Virus record (IMG/VR): IMGVR_UViG_3300001349_000032
Location: 1-41,724 of that record
DNA: 41,724 nucleotides
Strand: one strand, 5' to 3'
From: a virus
Positions 18,501 to 26,175 of this stretch are shown here, one piece after another (within the stretch, counting starts at the first letter, position 1; each line of letters begins with the position of its first letter). The translations under genes were made by a program, and so were the position numbers. The notes beneath the pieces are model-generated. The model was given only the letters and a program-made list of their open reading frames with translations, ran no database searches and was not told the DNA's origin.

Positions 18501-21500
18501 CAAAAAATTCATTTATTTCTAGATGTATACTTTTTAATGTTTGATCTAGACTATAAGTTGATACATTATTAATAGTAGTTTTTTTGTATACATAAACACA
18601 ACCTTGATCTATTCCTGTTTCATCATTTCCGGGTGCACCGATTGCAATTTTATCACCGGTATCGTTAACTGCAAGACAATATCCAAATTGTTCATGTGTG
18701 TTTGCTGAACTAATATCTTGTATGTATTTCCATCTACCTAATTGATTAAAATATACTGAAATTTTATTATCAAATCCGTCTGACGACTTAAATGCTAATA
18801 CATCGCCTAATTCGTTAACATCAAATATTTTTCCAATATTAACAATACTATCAGCAGATGAATCATCTGCTTCATCTGCAATATTCATTCCTGTACGAGG
18901 AACATATCCTGTGTGTTCAATAAGACTAACAGTACTCAAGGTCGGATCTGATATTTTTGTCCATGCTGCTGTTATAGTAGGTAAATTACTTCCAGCAGTC
19001 ATTGTAATACTTGCTTGATACAATTCTTCATTATATAGCACTATGTCTAAGTTGTTATATTGAACTGAGTTACTATATTCACCTTTAAATTTTCTATCAA
19101 TACTATAATTCCAAGTAGACCCATCATAATCTATAAAATAAATACGGTCTGCTCCTGGAGCACCGACAAATAGTCTGTAGGTTTCCTCGCCTACTGTTTT
19201 TCTTATTTCAACATGATATCCAAATTTTTCATCTGTTGTCGGAGTTGGCGATATTACACACGAATGAAACCCATAAGCGCCTGTTTGATAATTTTTTTCA
19301 TATAGATATACTAAACCTTGATTGCTTAACCCGCTTGATGTTCCGTCTTTATCAGCTGTAAGCATAGATACAACTTTCCAATCGTGACTCTGGTCAGTAA
19401 TTGTACTGTTGTCTCCAGTTATAGTTCTACGTGCTTCCCATAAGATTCCTCTATCAAGTACAATATCACCTGCACTGTAATTTCCACTACTAGATAGTGT
19501 TCCGACTAATTTTGACTTAACATTTGTTGCTAGCGGAGCACCAACTGCAATAAATCTATCAGTTGACGTAATTGATGTAGAAAATCCATAATTAGACGAA
19601 GTGCTATGTAAGCTATCAACTGGTATTAACGCCTGAGATTGAATTAAATTTTCAAACTCAGTATTTCTTGTGAATATACCTATACGTCCAATATTATTAT
19701 GTGTTGGTGATCCTATAGTAACAATATTATTTAATTTGTTTGATGAAATACTTGTACCAAATTCGTCAGTAGTGCTGTCAAGTTCAACAGGATTAATAAC
19801 TTCGTTATGCAGTTTAAACATACTTTGATTTTGATAAACTTCCCATAAACTATTACCGTTGTTTTCTAACCATATGCGATCTCCTGGTGTATTATACAAA
19901 TCAATTGCTGTACTATTTGCTATGTTAACATCTGCAAATTTGCGAGTTACAAGTTTAAGCACGGTTGTTGAGCTTAGTGTTGGAAATTGATCTTCTTCAT
20001 TGATTGCTTGAGATGTTAGTAACCCAACTTCAGTTAATCCATCTTTAGCTAATACACTGTTTACTTTATAAAATCCTGTAACTATACTATCTGAACGTAT
20101 ACCAATTATATCATTAACACTTAGATTAACATACCCGTTAAAATAACAAGTAAATCCCTGTACAAAATTTCCCTGTTGATCTATACGTGATTCTTCAGGC
20201 AAGTTTAGTGCAAAACTATTAATTGTAAGTTCGTCTGCATGTATGATTCTATAAACATTCCAACTAGTTAATTCGTGTGTAACCCAGATAAACTCACCGG
20301 CTGAGATAGCATTAAGATTTAAATCAAGTATATTATCTTTAAAGGTAACAATAAATGAAACATCATTATCATTTACAAATCCTGAATATCTTGTAAAAAA
20401 ATTATTATCAAATTTTTCAACAAATGGATTATTGTTATAACCATCAGGAGTAAGTTGTAATGAATTATTTGTTAATTCATATACTAAATCATTTCGAGAT
20501 GTTGTATTGTCAGTTAATTCAAATATTTGAGGTTCTAATTTTATCTTTGATTCATCTAATTTAAATTCTAATTCTTCAATGTTATCAAACGATCCAAAAT
20601 TTCCTACTCTTAATGCCCATTCTTCATAAAACTCTAAGCTATCTTTATCAGCAGTACTTAATTTATCAAACAATTTAGTTAACGAATTTTTAGTACCCTT
20701 TTCTTGTATAAATCCTTGATAAAATTTATACTCACTTGAGCTATCTGCGATAATATTTGATAGGTATTCTCTAGGCTGATATCCAATTAGATGCTGCGCC
20801 ATTCTTTGTTGTTCAGAATCAAAATTGTCACTATCTAAATCATAAAATTCAGTAAACTGTAATGCTTTATAATCCCAATTAGGCAAAAGTTGTCGAGTTG
20901 GTTTTTGATCTAATAACGTCCAAAAAACTGGATTGAATTTTTCTGTACTTGAATGTGTAGTATTAGACGAATAATAATATTGTTTATACCGAACTACATC
21001 GCCAATTGTATAGTCACTCCACACTTGCCAATCAGAAATTTTTGGATCATCAAAAATAAATCCTGGTATATTATAACTTCCGTTCCAGTCAGCTGTTCGA
21101 TGACCTACAAGTTTAATTCTATCCTGTCTATATCCAGTTGAAGTTTGATAGATAGTATCATTAAACACTGTAGAATTATCAATTAATACAATATGTTCTC
21201 TTTGTACCAACGGAAGATTTACAGAATATATTAGATGTTTATCATCTAACGGCTGAATACCAAACATATTTTTTTCGTCTCGATATACACTTATTGTATT
21301 GTTTGTTACTACAGTACCGTCATTTGACAATAGCACATAATCATTATTTTTTGAATCTTTTAAATTATCAACAACATGATATTTTCTTTCAAAAACAACT
21401 GCATTAGCAAAAGGACTTAAACTTAAAACTGTTCCGTTATCCCAATTTTGCTGTGTCCAAAACAAAAATTCTTTTATTAGTAAATTAACATCCTCAACTA

Positions 21501-24500
21501 GTTCAGTTTCATTATTGAAATAATCAAATATAAATCCTTGCTGTTGAAGATATTGTTCGTATCCAAGTAAAAAATCAACTAATTCTTGATCAGTTTCTAT
21601 TAAATGTCCATAATTATAACGTGTTAATGTATCTTCAAAGTGTGTAGCAATTAAAGCCGTAGTTCCGCCTGCTAACGGTAATTTTGATAGTTTTGTAAAT
21701 TTTTTATCATCAAATGTTTGAGTGCTTTCATGTGTAATAGTAGTTCTATAATATTCATCATTATACTGTACTACTATACCTGAAACATATTGAGATTCTT
21801 GACTCCACAAAATAAATTCTTCGCTAACTCCGCCTACTGTTAGTTGAATATCACCAACTTGTCGAATAGATTTGTAAATGTCAAAAAATGGAGTTGTCTT
21901 ATTATATCCAGAAATTAAATATCCTTTATTTGATTTTTCAACAATAATTGCACTTATTGATACTAAGTCAATAACACTACTAGTATTGAAAAATATTTGA
22001 TAGTTTTCATCTGGAACAAATACTGTATTTTTATTTAACGGGCTGCGACTGTCTAAAACTAATTTAAGTTTTGATTTATCAGCATACCCTCCGAGTTTTA
22101 TTGAAAGTTGATTTGTTAATTTAGTTAATGTATCCTTATATAAGTTATATACATCTAAATTTTTTCCAATTAAAAATGCTGATATATAATTTATTAATCC
22201 TGAAGAATAATTTATTGTTTGTACATTATCAAATGTTGGAAATAACAACTCAGACAGCTCAATTTGTTTTTCAGTTGAACTATAAACCAAATTGTTAGAT
22301 AAATCTCGGTTAACTCTACTTGTATCAAACCCTAATCCTAACACTTTAGCAGGCTGAGATAATACCCATGCTGTTAACAATGCAAAAGGATATTCTGAAC
22401 TTCTACGCCAGGCTGTTTCAACTGGTGAATAGTCGCCAAACATCCAAGACTGGTTAGCTGTCGACACATTAAAATTTTGTGCTAATCCTGAATCATACGG
22501 ACTTAATAAATTTCCACTTGAATCTACTGGAATATAATTTAATAAATCTAGACGTACATATTTTTTATTTTTGATAATTGCAACACCAGGTTGTCTAATT
22601 ATACCTTGCGATAAATCTTGCCATAAAATTAAGTTATCCTTTGTATACGGAGCAACACCATAAACAGTATCCCACCAAGTTGGTTTAATGTAAAACCCTA
22701 CCATTTCCCAGGGGTGAGAATGAGGACGATCAGTATCAAAATAATCTTTGTATATACTTCTCCAACTGCCGCTAAGGACTTCGTTGTTATATGATCCAAG
22801 ATAGGAATAGTTATACGAAAATGAGTCAGTATCTAAAAAATCATTATTTTCACTATATGTTAAATTACCAACTGTTTCATTCCAGCTAACAAAATCACTA
22901 ATTAATATTTTATTAATTTTTGTAGAGCTAAATCCACTACTACGAAATTTTCCTTTAATGAAATCATGAATATCCAGTTTGTTAACATCATATTTTGCCT
23001 TAATATTATTAAAAATCCTATATTCAATTTCTAAAATAATATCATCTCTGTAGTCATCAAATGCTTTTATTAAAGATCCATCGTGACCTTGAATTACCGA
23101 TACCGGAGTATTAAAATTATAAGTTGTATCAATATATTTTATTGGCTGATACTTTGGATATAACCCTAATTTAGTAGGAGTAGGAGGCACAAACCACGAA
23201 TCAGTTGAATCATATTCGTAAATATCAATTACATCATTAATTAATGGAGTTGTTAATAAATTTACAAATCCATCTTTAAACGTATAATCTTTATCATGCA
23301 AAAGTTGTTGATCGTTTTTATATACTAGTACAGACTTAGACGATAATGTGTCTAGTGTAAATGTTGATGATAATGAAAAATAAGAAACACTAGTTGATGT
23401 AATAGTATGTCTAGTTTTTATTTCATTTTCAAAACCAATCATATCCATAAATTTAAATGCGTTTGAAGATATAAAATCTTTAGATAAGTTTGAAAGTACT
23501 AAATCAGCATGTTCTTTGGCCGAACCATGAAATCCACTATTTTCTATTTCAAAAATTAATTTTCTTTTAAATTTAGCATACTCGGTTTTAGCATATCTTA
23601 AGGAATTAACAACATTACTATCGTCAGATGCTAGATGATATAATGCTAGATTTACAGGGCCGCTGTGCTTAACAAATCGTCTACCATATTTGGCTAAATT
23701 TCCTATATCTCTTAGATTATTACTACCCGGATGTACTCCATCAAAACTAGGATGAGCTTCGGCAATTGAATCTACATGATCCGAAACTTCACCTAATGTA
23801 AACGATGTAATATTTTCATTTAACGGGTTTTTTTCAAAATTAATAGGCATTTCATAAAATCCGTTGGTGTTTTTATCAGCCGAACTTAAACATTTAAACA
23901 CTACCAAGTCTTCGGTTTTTAAATTCTTAATAAACACAATACGTCGGAAATTACTGGTATTATCAACTGTATAATCAACATTTTCAATTTTACGAATTCC
24001 ATTTACTAAAACTTGAACAGTAAGGTCTGTTAGTTGAGAACTATTATCGTATACATCAATATCAAAATTATTTAAAATAGTTGATACTTGTAGGGTTTGT
24101 ATAACATGCTGATAACTATTAACATTAGCTTTTTTCCATCCAGATGTATATTCAAAAGTAGTTCCATCAGTGTTATATTTTTTTAAGAACGCTTTATCAG
24201 TCTTATAAGTAACTTCAGTTAAACTTGCAGTTTGATATATTACCGATTGTGTAAGTAAATCAAAATTAAACGCAATGTCTCCAATATTATTAATACTATT
24301 ATATGATAGAGGAAATCCTAATTCGGTGTCAGCAACACCAGTTCCAATTTTATAACTAAAAACTTTATTACCAGCAAAATTACTTGAATCGTATAAAATT
24401 TCATCATTTAGATTATTTTGTAATTTATCAAATAAATCAAAAAGTGGCTCTTGATTGATTGCAGTTTTTTCTTGTGCTAATTTCCAATTTTTACCATTAT

Positions 24501-26175
24501 AAAAGAACATTTTTCCTTTATAAGAATTACCTAACTTAGATAAAACAACATCGTTATCCAAAGGAGATGCATCAGCTTCTTCTACTAAACCAATTTGTTT
24601 AACTGAGTTATGTGTATGTACTCTTACTTTATATATTCTTCCTGACACAAGTATATCTGTATCAGCAGTAAAAAGTACTCGCATTCCGTGAGCTAAATCA
24701 ACACCATCGACATTGTATCCAATACTTCCTTCAATAGTACTAAACACATCTTTTGTATACGTATCGACTAGGTCAACTTGTGCCTTTGCTTTAGCACCAT
24801 GATTAAACAATTTAAGACCCGACTCAAATTCAATAATAGGCCTAATTGCTCTTGTACTTTCATCTATATCAATTGGCAAATTATTTGCCAATAACGATGA
24901 TTCAATTACTGATTTATGAAACCATCTATTATTTCGTGACCATGGATTACGATCAGGACTGTTCCGATTTATTAAAATGTAATCTCGTGTTATAGGCTGT
25001 GTTATAGCTACATCAAGAGGATCTTCATCAAACACAGAATTGTCAAAAGGTGATGATTTATCAGATGAAAATGCGTTCGAAGTTACTAATTCTGTTTCAG
25101 GTATTAATGATATACTATCTCCAACTCCTTCGACATACCATGAACCAGTTGAATATTTTGTTGGTATCACATTTCCTTCAAAATGTATCTTCATTCCGTT
25201 GCTTAATTTAGTACCTGTTCCTAGTGTATATGTACTTTTTCCAATTATTTCATTATCAATATCAATCTGAGAATTTTCTGAAATATTAAAAAAGTTAAGT
25301 ATTCCACTAACATCACCATCTAATTCACTAATATAGAATAATGTATCAGGAATTGTATCACTAACTTTAAGTTCAATTATGCCATTTTCAATATAATTCT
25401 GAGTAGTTAATTCTAAACTGCCATCATCTTTATAAATGTATTTTTTTATACCAGTAGTATAAAGATTACTAGTATTTTGAGTATTAATTTCTGCTGAATA
25501 CTCTTGATCTATATAGCTTCTATTTGTAGCTATTGCAACTGGATATCCAGGACTATTAATATCAAATTTATATGTTTGTCCTTTATATAGTTTTATTGTA
25601 GGATTATATTTTATTCCATCAGGAGTTACTACAAATACTGTTGAATTACTATCTAACTTATTTGTTATTTTGTAGGTACTAACTGTTTCTCGTTGCTGAC
25701 CACTAATTGCAACCGATCTTGGACCATTTGATAACCAATAGTATTCTCTAAAATTTACAAACTTATCTAAATCAATATGAGGATTCCATGCATAAAATTC
25801 TGATGCATTTAATTTGCTATGATTACTAACATCGCCGCCAAACTTTTTTATAACACCTAAATAATCATTATAATCTTTATAAAAATTAACATTTTCATAT
25901 TCGTCTTTTTGGACTAACGCTGGCTCAAATTGATAATCTTCTCTATTTGAAGTAACGTCTTTTAAATATAAATCTGTTTTTTCTCTCGATAACGAATGTC
26001 GTCTTCCAGCATAAGAATTAATTTTTTCAAGTTTACCAGGAGTAATAAACTGATCAACTGTACTTGACAAAAACTTTTTATTAGCGTCTGACCTAAAATA
26101 TTTAGGTAAAAAATTATGAGATTTTTCAGTATTATTATTGTCAACTGGTAAGGACATTTCATCTTTATTAGCCAT
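12565..26175 (-). CDS. Giant virion structural protein, 4536 residues
   Basis: A single uninterrupted frame of 13.6 kb, coupled to gp6 by TAATG. It stands where T4 has wedge genes 7 and 8 and later baseplate genes, so an outer-wedge or fibre-network role is inferred. Visible parts: an N-terminal segment (~22-155) with LPKYFRSDANKKFLSSTVDQ and AGRRHSLSREK; an aromatic-rich central region (~985-1290) with HPWEMVGFYIKPTWWDTVYG; an FG-GAP-like beta-propeller at ~2120-2700 (FGTSISS, VTIGSP, IAVGAP, LFVGAPGADRIYF, IAIGAPGNDE); (G)G-x-GY-x(3)-P-x-(V)-x-I beta elements near 3120 and 3480; a helical segment near 3320-3400 (YNLFFASLRYAFAEQPGLDW, then YVNEVKPFKTKVREY); and a C-terminal third of repeated ~100-residue beta domains (DGSTTTYSVN, DGVHY-like, VGGKRLRKSS). 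No enzyme motif is evident. Comparable giants occur in marine T4-like phages. Confidence 0.9.
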   Translation of the reverse strand: MANKDEMSLPVDNNNTEKSHNFLPKYFRSDANKKFLSSTVDQFITPGKLEKINSYAGRRHSLSREKTDLYLKDVTSNREDYQFEPALVQKDEYENVNFYKDYNDYLGVIKKFGGDVSNHSKLNASEFYAWNPHIDLDKFVNFREYYWLSNGPRSVAISGQQRETVSTYKITNKLDSNSTVFVVTPDGIKYNPTIKLYKGQTYKFDINSPGYPVAIATNRSYIDQEYSAEINTQNTSNLYTTGIKKYIYKDDGSLELTTQNYIENGIIELKVSDTIPDTLFYISELDGDVSGILNFFNISENSQIDIDNEIIGKSTYTLGTGTKLSNGMKIHFEGNVIPTKYSTGSWYVEGVGDSISLIPETELVTSNAFSSDKSSPFDNSVFDEDPLDVAITQPITRDYILINRNSPDRNPWSRNNRWFHKSVIESSLLANNLPIDIDESTRAIRPIIEFESGLKLFNHGAKAKAQVDLVDTYTKDVFSTIEGSIGYNVDGVDLAHGMRVLFTADTDILVSGRIYKVRVHTHNSVKQIGLVEEADASPLDNDVVLSKLGNSYKGKMFFYNGKNWKLAQEKTAINQEPLFDLFDKLQNNLNDEILYDSSNFAGNKVFSYKIGTGVADTELGFPLSYNSINNIGDIAFNFDLLTQSVIYQTASLTEVTYKTDKAFLKKYNTDGTTFEYTSGWKKANVNSYQHVIQTLQVSTILNNFDIDVYDNSSQLTDLTVQVLVNGIRKIENVDYTVDNTSNFRRIVFIKNLKTEDLVVFKCLSSADKNTNGFYEMPINFEKNPLNENITSFTLGEVSDHVDSIAEAHPSFDGVHPGSNNLRDIGNLAKYGRRFVKHSGPVNLALYHLASDDSNVVNSLRYAKTEYAKFKRKLIFEIENSGFHGSAKEHADLVLSNLSKDFISSNAFKFMDMIGFENEIKTRHTITSTSVSYFSLSSTFTLDTLSSKSVLVYKNDQQLLHDKDYTFKDGFVNLLTTPLINDVIDIYEYDSTDSWFVPPTPTKLGLYPKYQPIKYIDTTYNFNTPVSVIQGHDGSLIKAFDDYRDDIILEIEYRIFNNIKAKYDVNKLDIHDFIKGKFRSSGFSSTKINKILISDFVSWNETVGNLTYSENNDFLDTDSFSYNYSYLGSYNNEVLSGSWRSIYKDYFDTDRPHSHPWEMVGFYIKPTWWDTVYGVAPYTKDNLILWQDLSQGIIRQPGVAIIKNKKYVRLDLLNYIPVDSSGNLLSPYDSGLAQNFNVSTANQSWMFGDYSPVETAWRRSSEYPFALLTAWVLSQPAKVLGLGFDTSRVNRDLSNNLVYSSTEKQIELSELLFPTFDNVQTINYSSGLINYISAFLIGKNLDVYNLYKDTLTKLTNQLSIKLGGYADKSKLKLVLDSRSPLNKNTVFVPDENYQIFFNTSSVIDLVSISAIIVEKSNKGYLISGYNKTTPFFDIYKSIRQVGDIQLTVGGVSEEFILWSQESQYVSGIVVQYNDEYYRTTITHESTQTFDDKKFTKLSKLPLAGGTTALIATHFEDTLTRYNYGHLIETDQELVDFLLGYEQYLQQQGFIFDYFNNETELVEDVNLLIKEFLFWTQQNWDNGTVLSLSPFANAVVFERKYHVVDNLKDSKNNDYVLLSNDGTVVTNNTISVYRDEKNMFGIQPLDDKHLIYSVNLPLVQREHIVLIDNSTVFNDTIYQTSTGYRQDRIKLVGHRTADWNGSYNIPGFIFDDPKISDWQVWSDYTIGDVVRYKQYYYSSNTTHSSTEKFNPVFWTLLDQKPTRQLLPNWDYKALQFTEFYDLDSDNFDSEQQRMAQHLIGYQPREYLSNIIADSSSEYKFYQGFIQEKGTKNSLTKLFDKLSTADKDSLEFYEEWALRVGNFGSFDNIEELEFKLDESKIKLEPQIFELTDNTTSRNDLVYELTNNSLQLTPDGYNNNPFVEKFDNNFFTRYSGFVNDNDVSFIVTFKDNILDLNLNAISAGEFIWVTHELTSWNVYRIIHADELTINSFALNLPEESRIDQQGNFVQGFTCYFNGYVNLSVNDIIGIRSDSIVTGFYKVNSVLAKDGLTEVGLLTSQAINEEDQFPTLSSTTVLKLVTRKFADVNIANSTAIDLYNTPGDRIWLENNGNSLWEVYQNQSMFKLHNEVINPVELDSTTDEFGTSISSNKLNNIVTIGSPTHNNIGRIGIFTRNTEFENLIQSQALIPVDSLHSTSSNYGFSTSITSTDRFIAVGAPLATNVKSKLVGTLSSSGNYSAGDIVLDRGILWEARRTITGDNSTITDQSHDWKVVSMLTADKDGTSSGLSNQGLVYLYEKNYQTGAYGFHSCVISPTPTTDEKFGYHVEIRKTVGEETYRLFVGAPGADRIYFIDYDGSTWNYSIDRKFKGEYSNSVQYNNLDIVLYNEELYQASITMTAGSNLPTITAAWTKISDPTLSTVSLIEHTGYVPRTGMNIADEADDSSADSIVNIGKIFDVNELGDVLAFKSSDGFDNKISVYFNQLGRWKYIQDISSANTHEQFGYCLAVNDTGDKIAIGAPGNDETGIDQGCVYVYKKTTINNVSTYSLDQTLKSIHLEINEFFGTSLDFSKNKLAVSAKNTDRRLSISFDTYDEFIQKYIVDQLADHTLVYSKYVLDSLGTKNDSITTFDSNSTTFKNVTKDTGRIFIFQDIGNNFIFAEDVDYQRKTTGSELENFVFSNNHIYIGLPNVDPADTSDSTIVNLTTADSVGIVTDLRADINIDSWTSLSVQDGMINLDKIKRVLLYSADTDDLLTTLDVVDCRQGRIPRVADVEISYKTFYDPAIYSVNTQDELGNIVANVVVDESSAWNEEYEGRLWWNLSTSAWYDPYQGDSHYRSAHRSKLIFGTSIDIYEWVGTSLTPSQWLSLSNTNEGISNGVSGVPLYGDQAYSIKRVFDSVSKTFSEKYFYWVKNKKTIPSVNFRTLDAMSVANLIADPASQGYRYVEILDTDKFILHNCKSFIEGTNSILRFELLKDENLQVNLHREYQLLAEGVVSREKLNHEIEQKWLDSLVGYDLQEIQLPDLSLPVSNRYGILNYPRQGMFINNKEALKQVIERANSILYKYQIVDNYDISGLLTFDKIPNADTGVYDSIVETIEDLDNIIMAKFEKAELLPVISNGKIIRVNIIKSGRSYVNAPVIKITSSSGIGAVLQSTINNLGQITSVTVRDSGKKYSSNTTLTVRDYTALVKTDSTVENVWTIYKYNKITRIWERTNIQSYDTRQYWIYKDWYADGYDKLTTINKSVDQSYQLFLLDCEIGDIVKIKTIGTGGWLLLKKINDTDTEDYTVNYQTIGRENGTIELSTSLYDTITSSKGYDSKLYDTSFYDKEPVEELRIIMSVLKNNIFIADLEVEYYNLFFASLRYAFAEQPGLDWAFKSSFVTAKHNLGNFKKTRNYQNDNLENYQDYVNEVKPFKTKVREYISSYENISNTQTMTSDFDLPPSYHDGLIETSSAVYNKTTDLISNLDTRYNNYPYKNWKDNVGFDIASIKVINGGSGYIDTPIVKIGDSDIIAYAYLKNGSVDSIQIISQPNTLKFLTAPTITIGTSKDGVTASAIAILGKSVVRSSHMIMKFDRVRGSYYVTDLVVNESFTGTGSKETFGLKWPIDIKTNQFSITINSKVLVSSNYTVGNKLDTTKGYDRYLGYVTFNTAPLATDTIVITYKKDIRMLDAADRINFFYTPTSNMPGKDLSQLLNGVKNAKSVYEGTDFGVEQGFEAQGFGTQPWDAFDSAYEDEVFILDGSTNIFQMSSPLIDGVEYHVYLNGVRIDGPNFDGSTIINNVRMSTIIGDGSTTVIVLNEQIVGITDGDNVIIRKATSDGSFTPSPNSYDIALSGGDLGYTTATGVLPESINIDGDDFVSPLSSQGPEELVPGQLIDTLDMRVFHKPSEGVGKIDVVHYTLDTSTTTFTLPGTPFSNSDIIVQLDGVILPSELYSINWFDNTLHIDGDSSYEIGGSNRVSITTIGANGTDLIDRNSLTYVTGISQIPTVAIWSTTVTAILTINGVIKTVGVDYNLVKSTTGKVVIELLNTASISNNNIIQYSLYNNTLKTYSQIITDKTFIPDGSTTTYSVNVTPFNNNPWSHKILLLVDNKVQKPGYSRTYTATSSRVYNIDSWQFTQPSQITSTDIQVFVDTVKLTSLQYTYNPAEYTITLTDDLIAPVGASINVVIDKDADYKVRSDIIEFTTAPAAGKKVELIHFSNHDVNKFERVALSVLTTSTTGEPSTIASLTSGTPEYIKRQEVTQGIIRLTNIVSNNRYVWVFKNGVMLDVNIDYIVNSKLNAVELTNIPVELDTIDVLQFGNSTTDSFGYRVFKDMLNRTHYKRLNEANSYKLQSILNYNDNTIQLQNATGIFEPDVSTNIPGVIFVEGERIEYFAKTGNNLTQLRRGTLGTGVKLAYAVDTKVYGQGPDENILYNDTIDKQTFSGNGSSATVDLNFTPTYGVNEIEIKVGGKRLRKSSISMYNESNDQDSTEGDETINPEFTISGNTVTFSTIPLDGERIEVYRKTGQIWNEIVSNSTTKSLGSSNNDISKFLLKATIQLPK
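18080..19820 (-). other. FG-GAP-like beta-propeller region in the giant protein
   Basis: Approximate residues 2120-2700. At least five blades show the signature of an FG(T/Y/F)-x-(I/L) strand followed after ~10-20 residues by a hydrophobic-G-(S/A)-P: FGTSISS/VTIGSP, YGFSTSI/IAVGAP, FGYHVEI/LFVGAP, FGYCLAV/IAIGAP, FGTSLDF/LAVSAK, plus IYIGLP. Such blades fold as integrin-alpha-type propellers and often bind protein or carbohydrate partners. Boundaries are estimates. Confidence 0.65.

Noticed and set aside
12565-26175. Possibility that the giant frame is an assembly artefact or several fused genes
   Set aside because: No frame breaks, protein-like composition throughout, coherent repeats and domains, and tight coupling to both neighbours; similar giants are known in marine T4-like phages.
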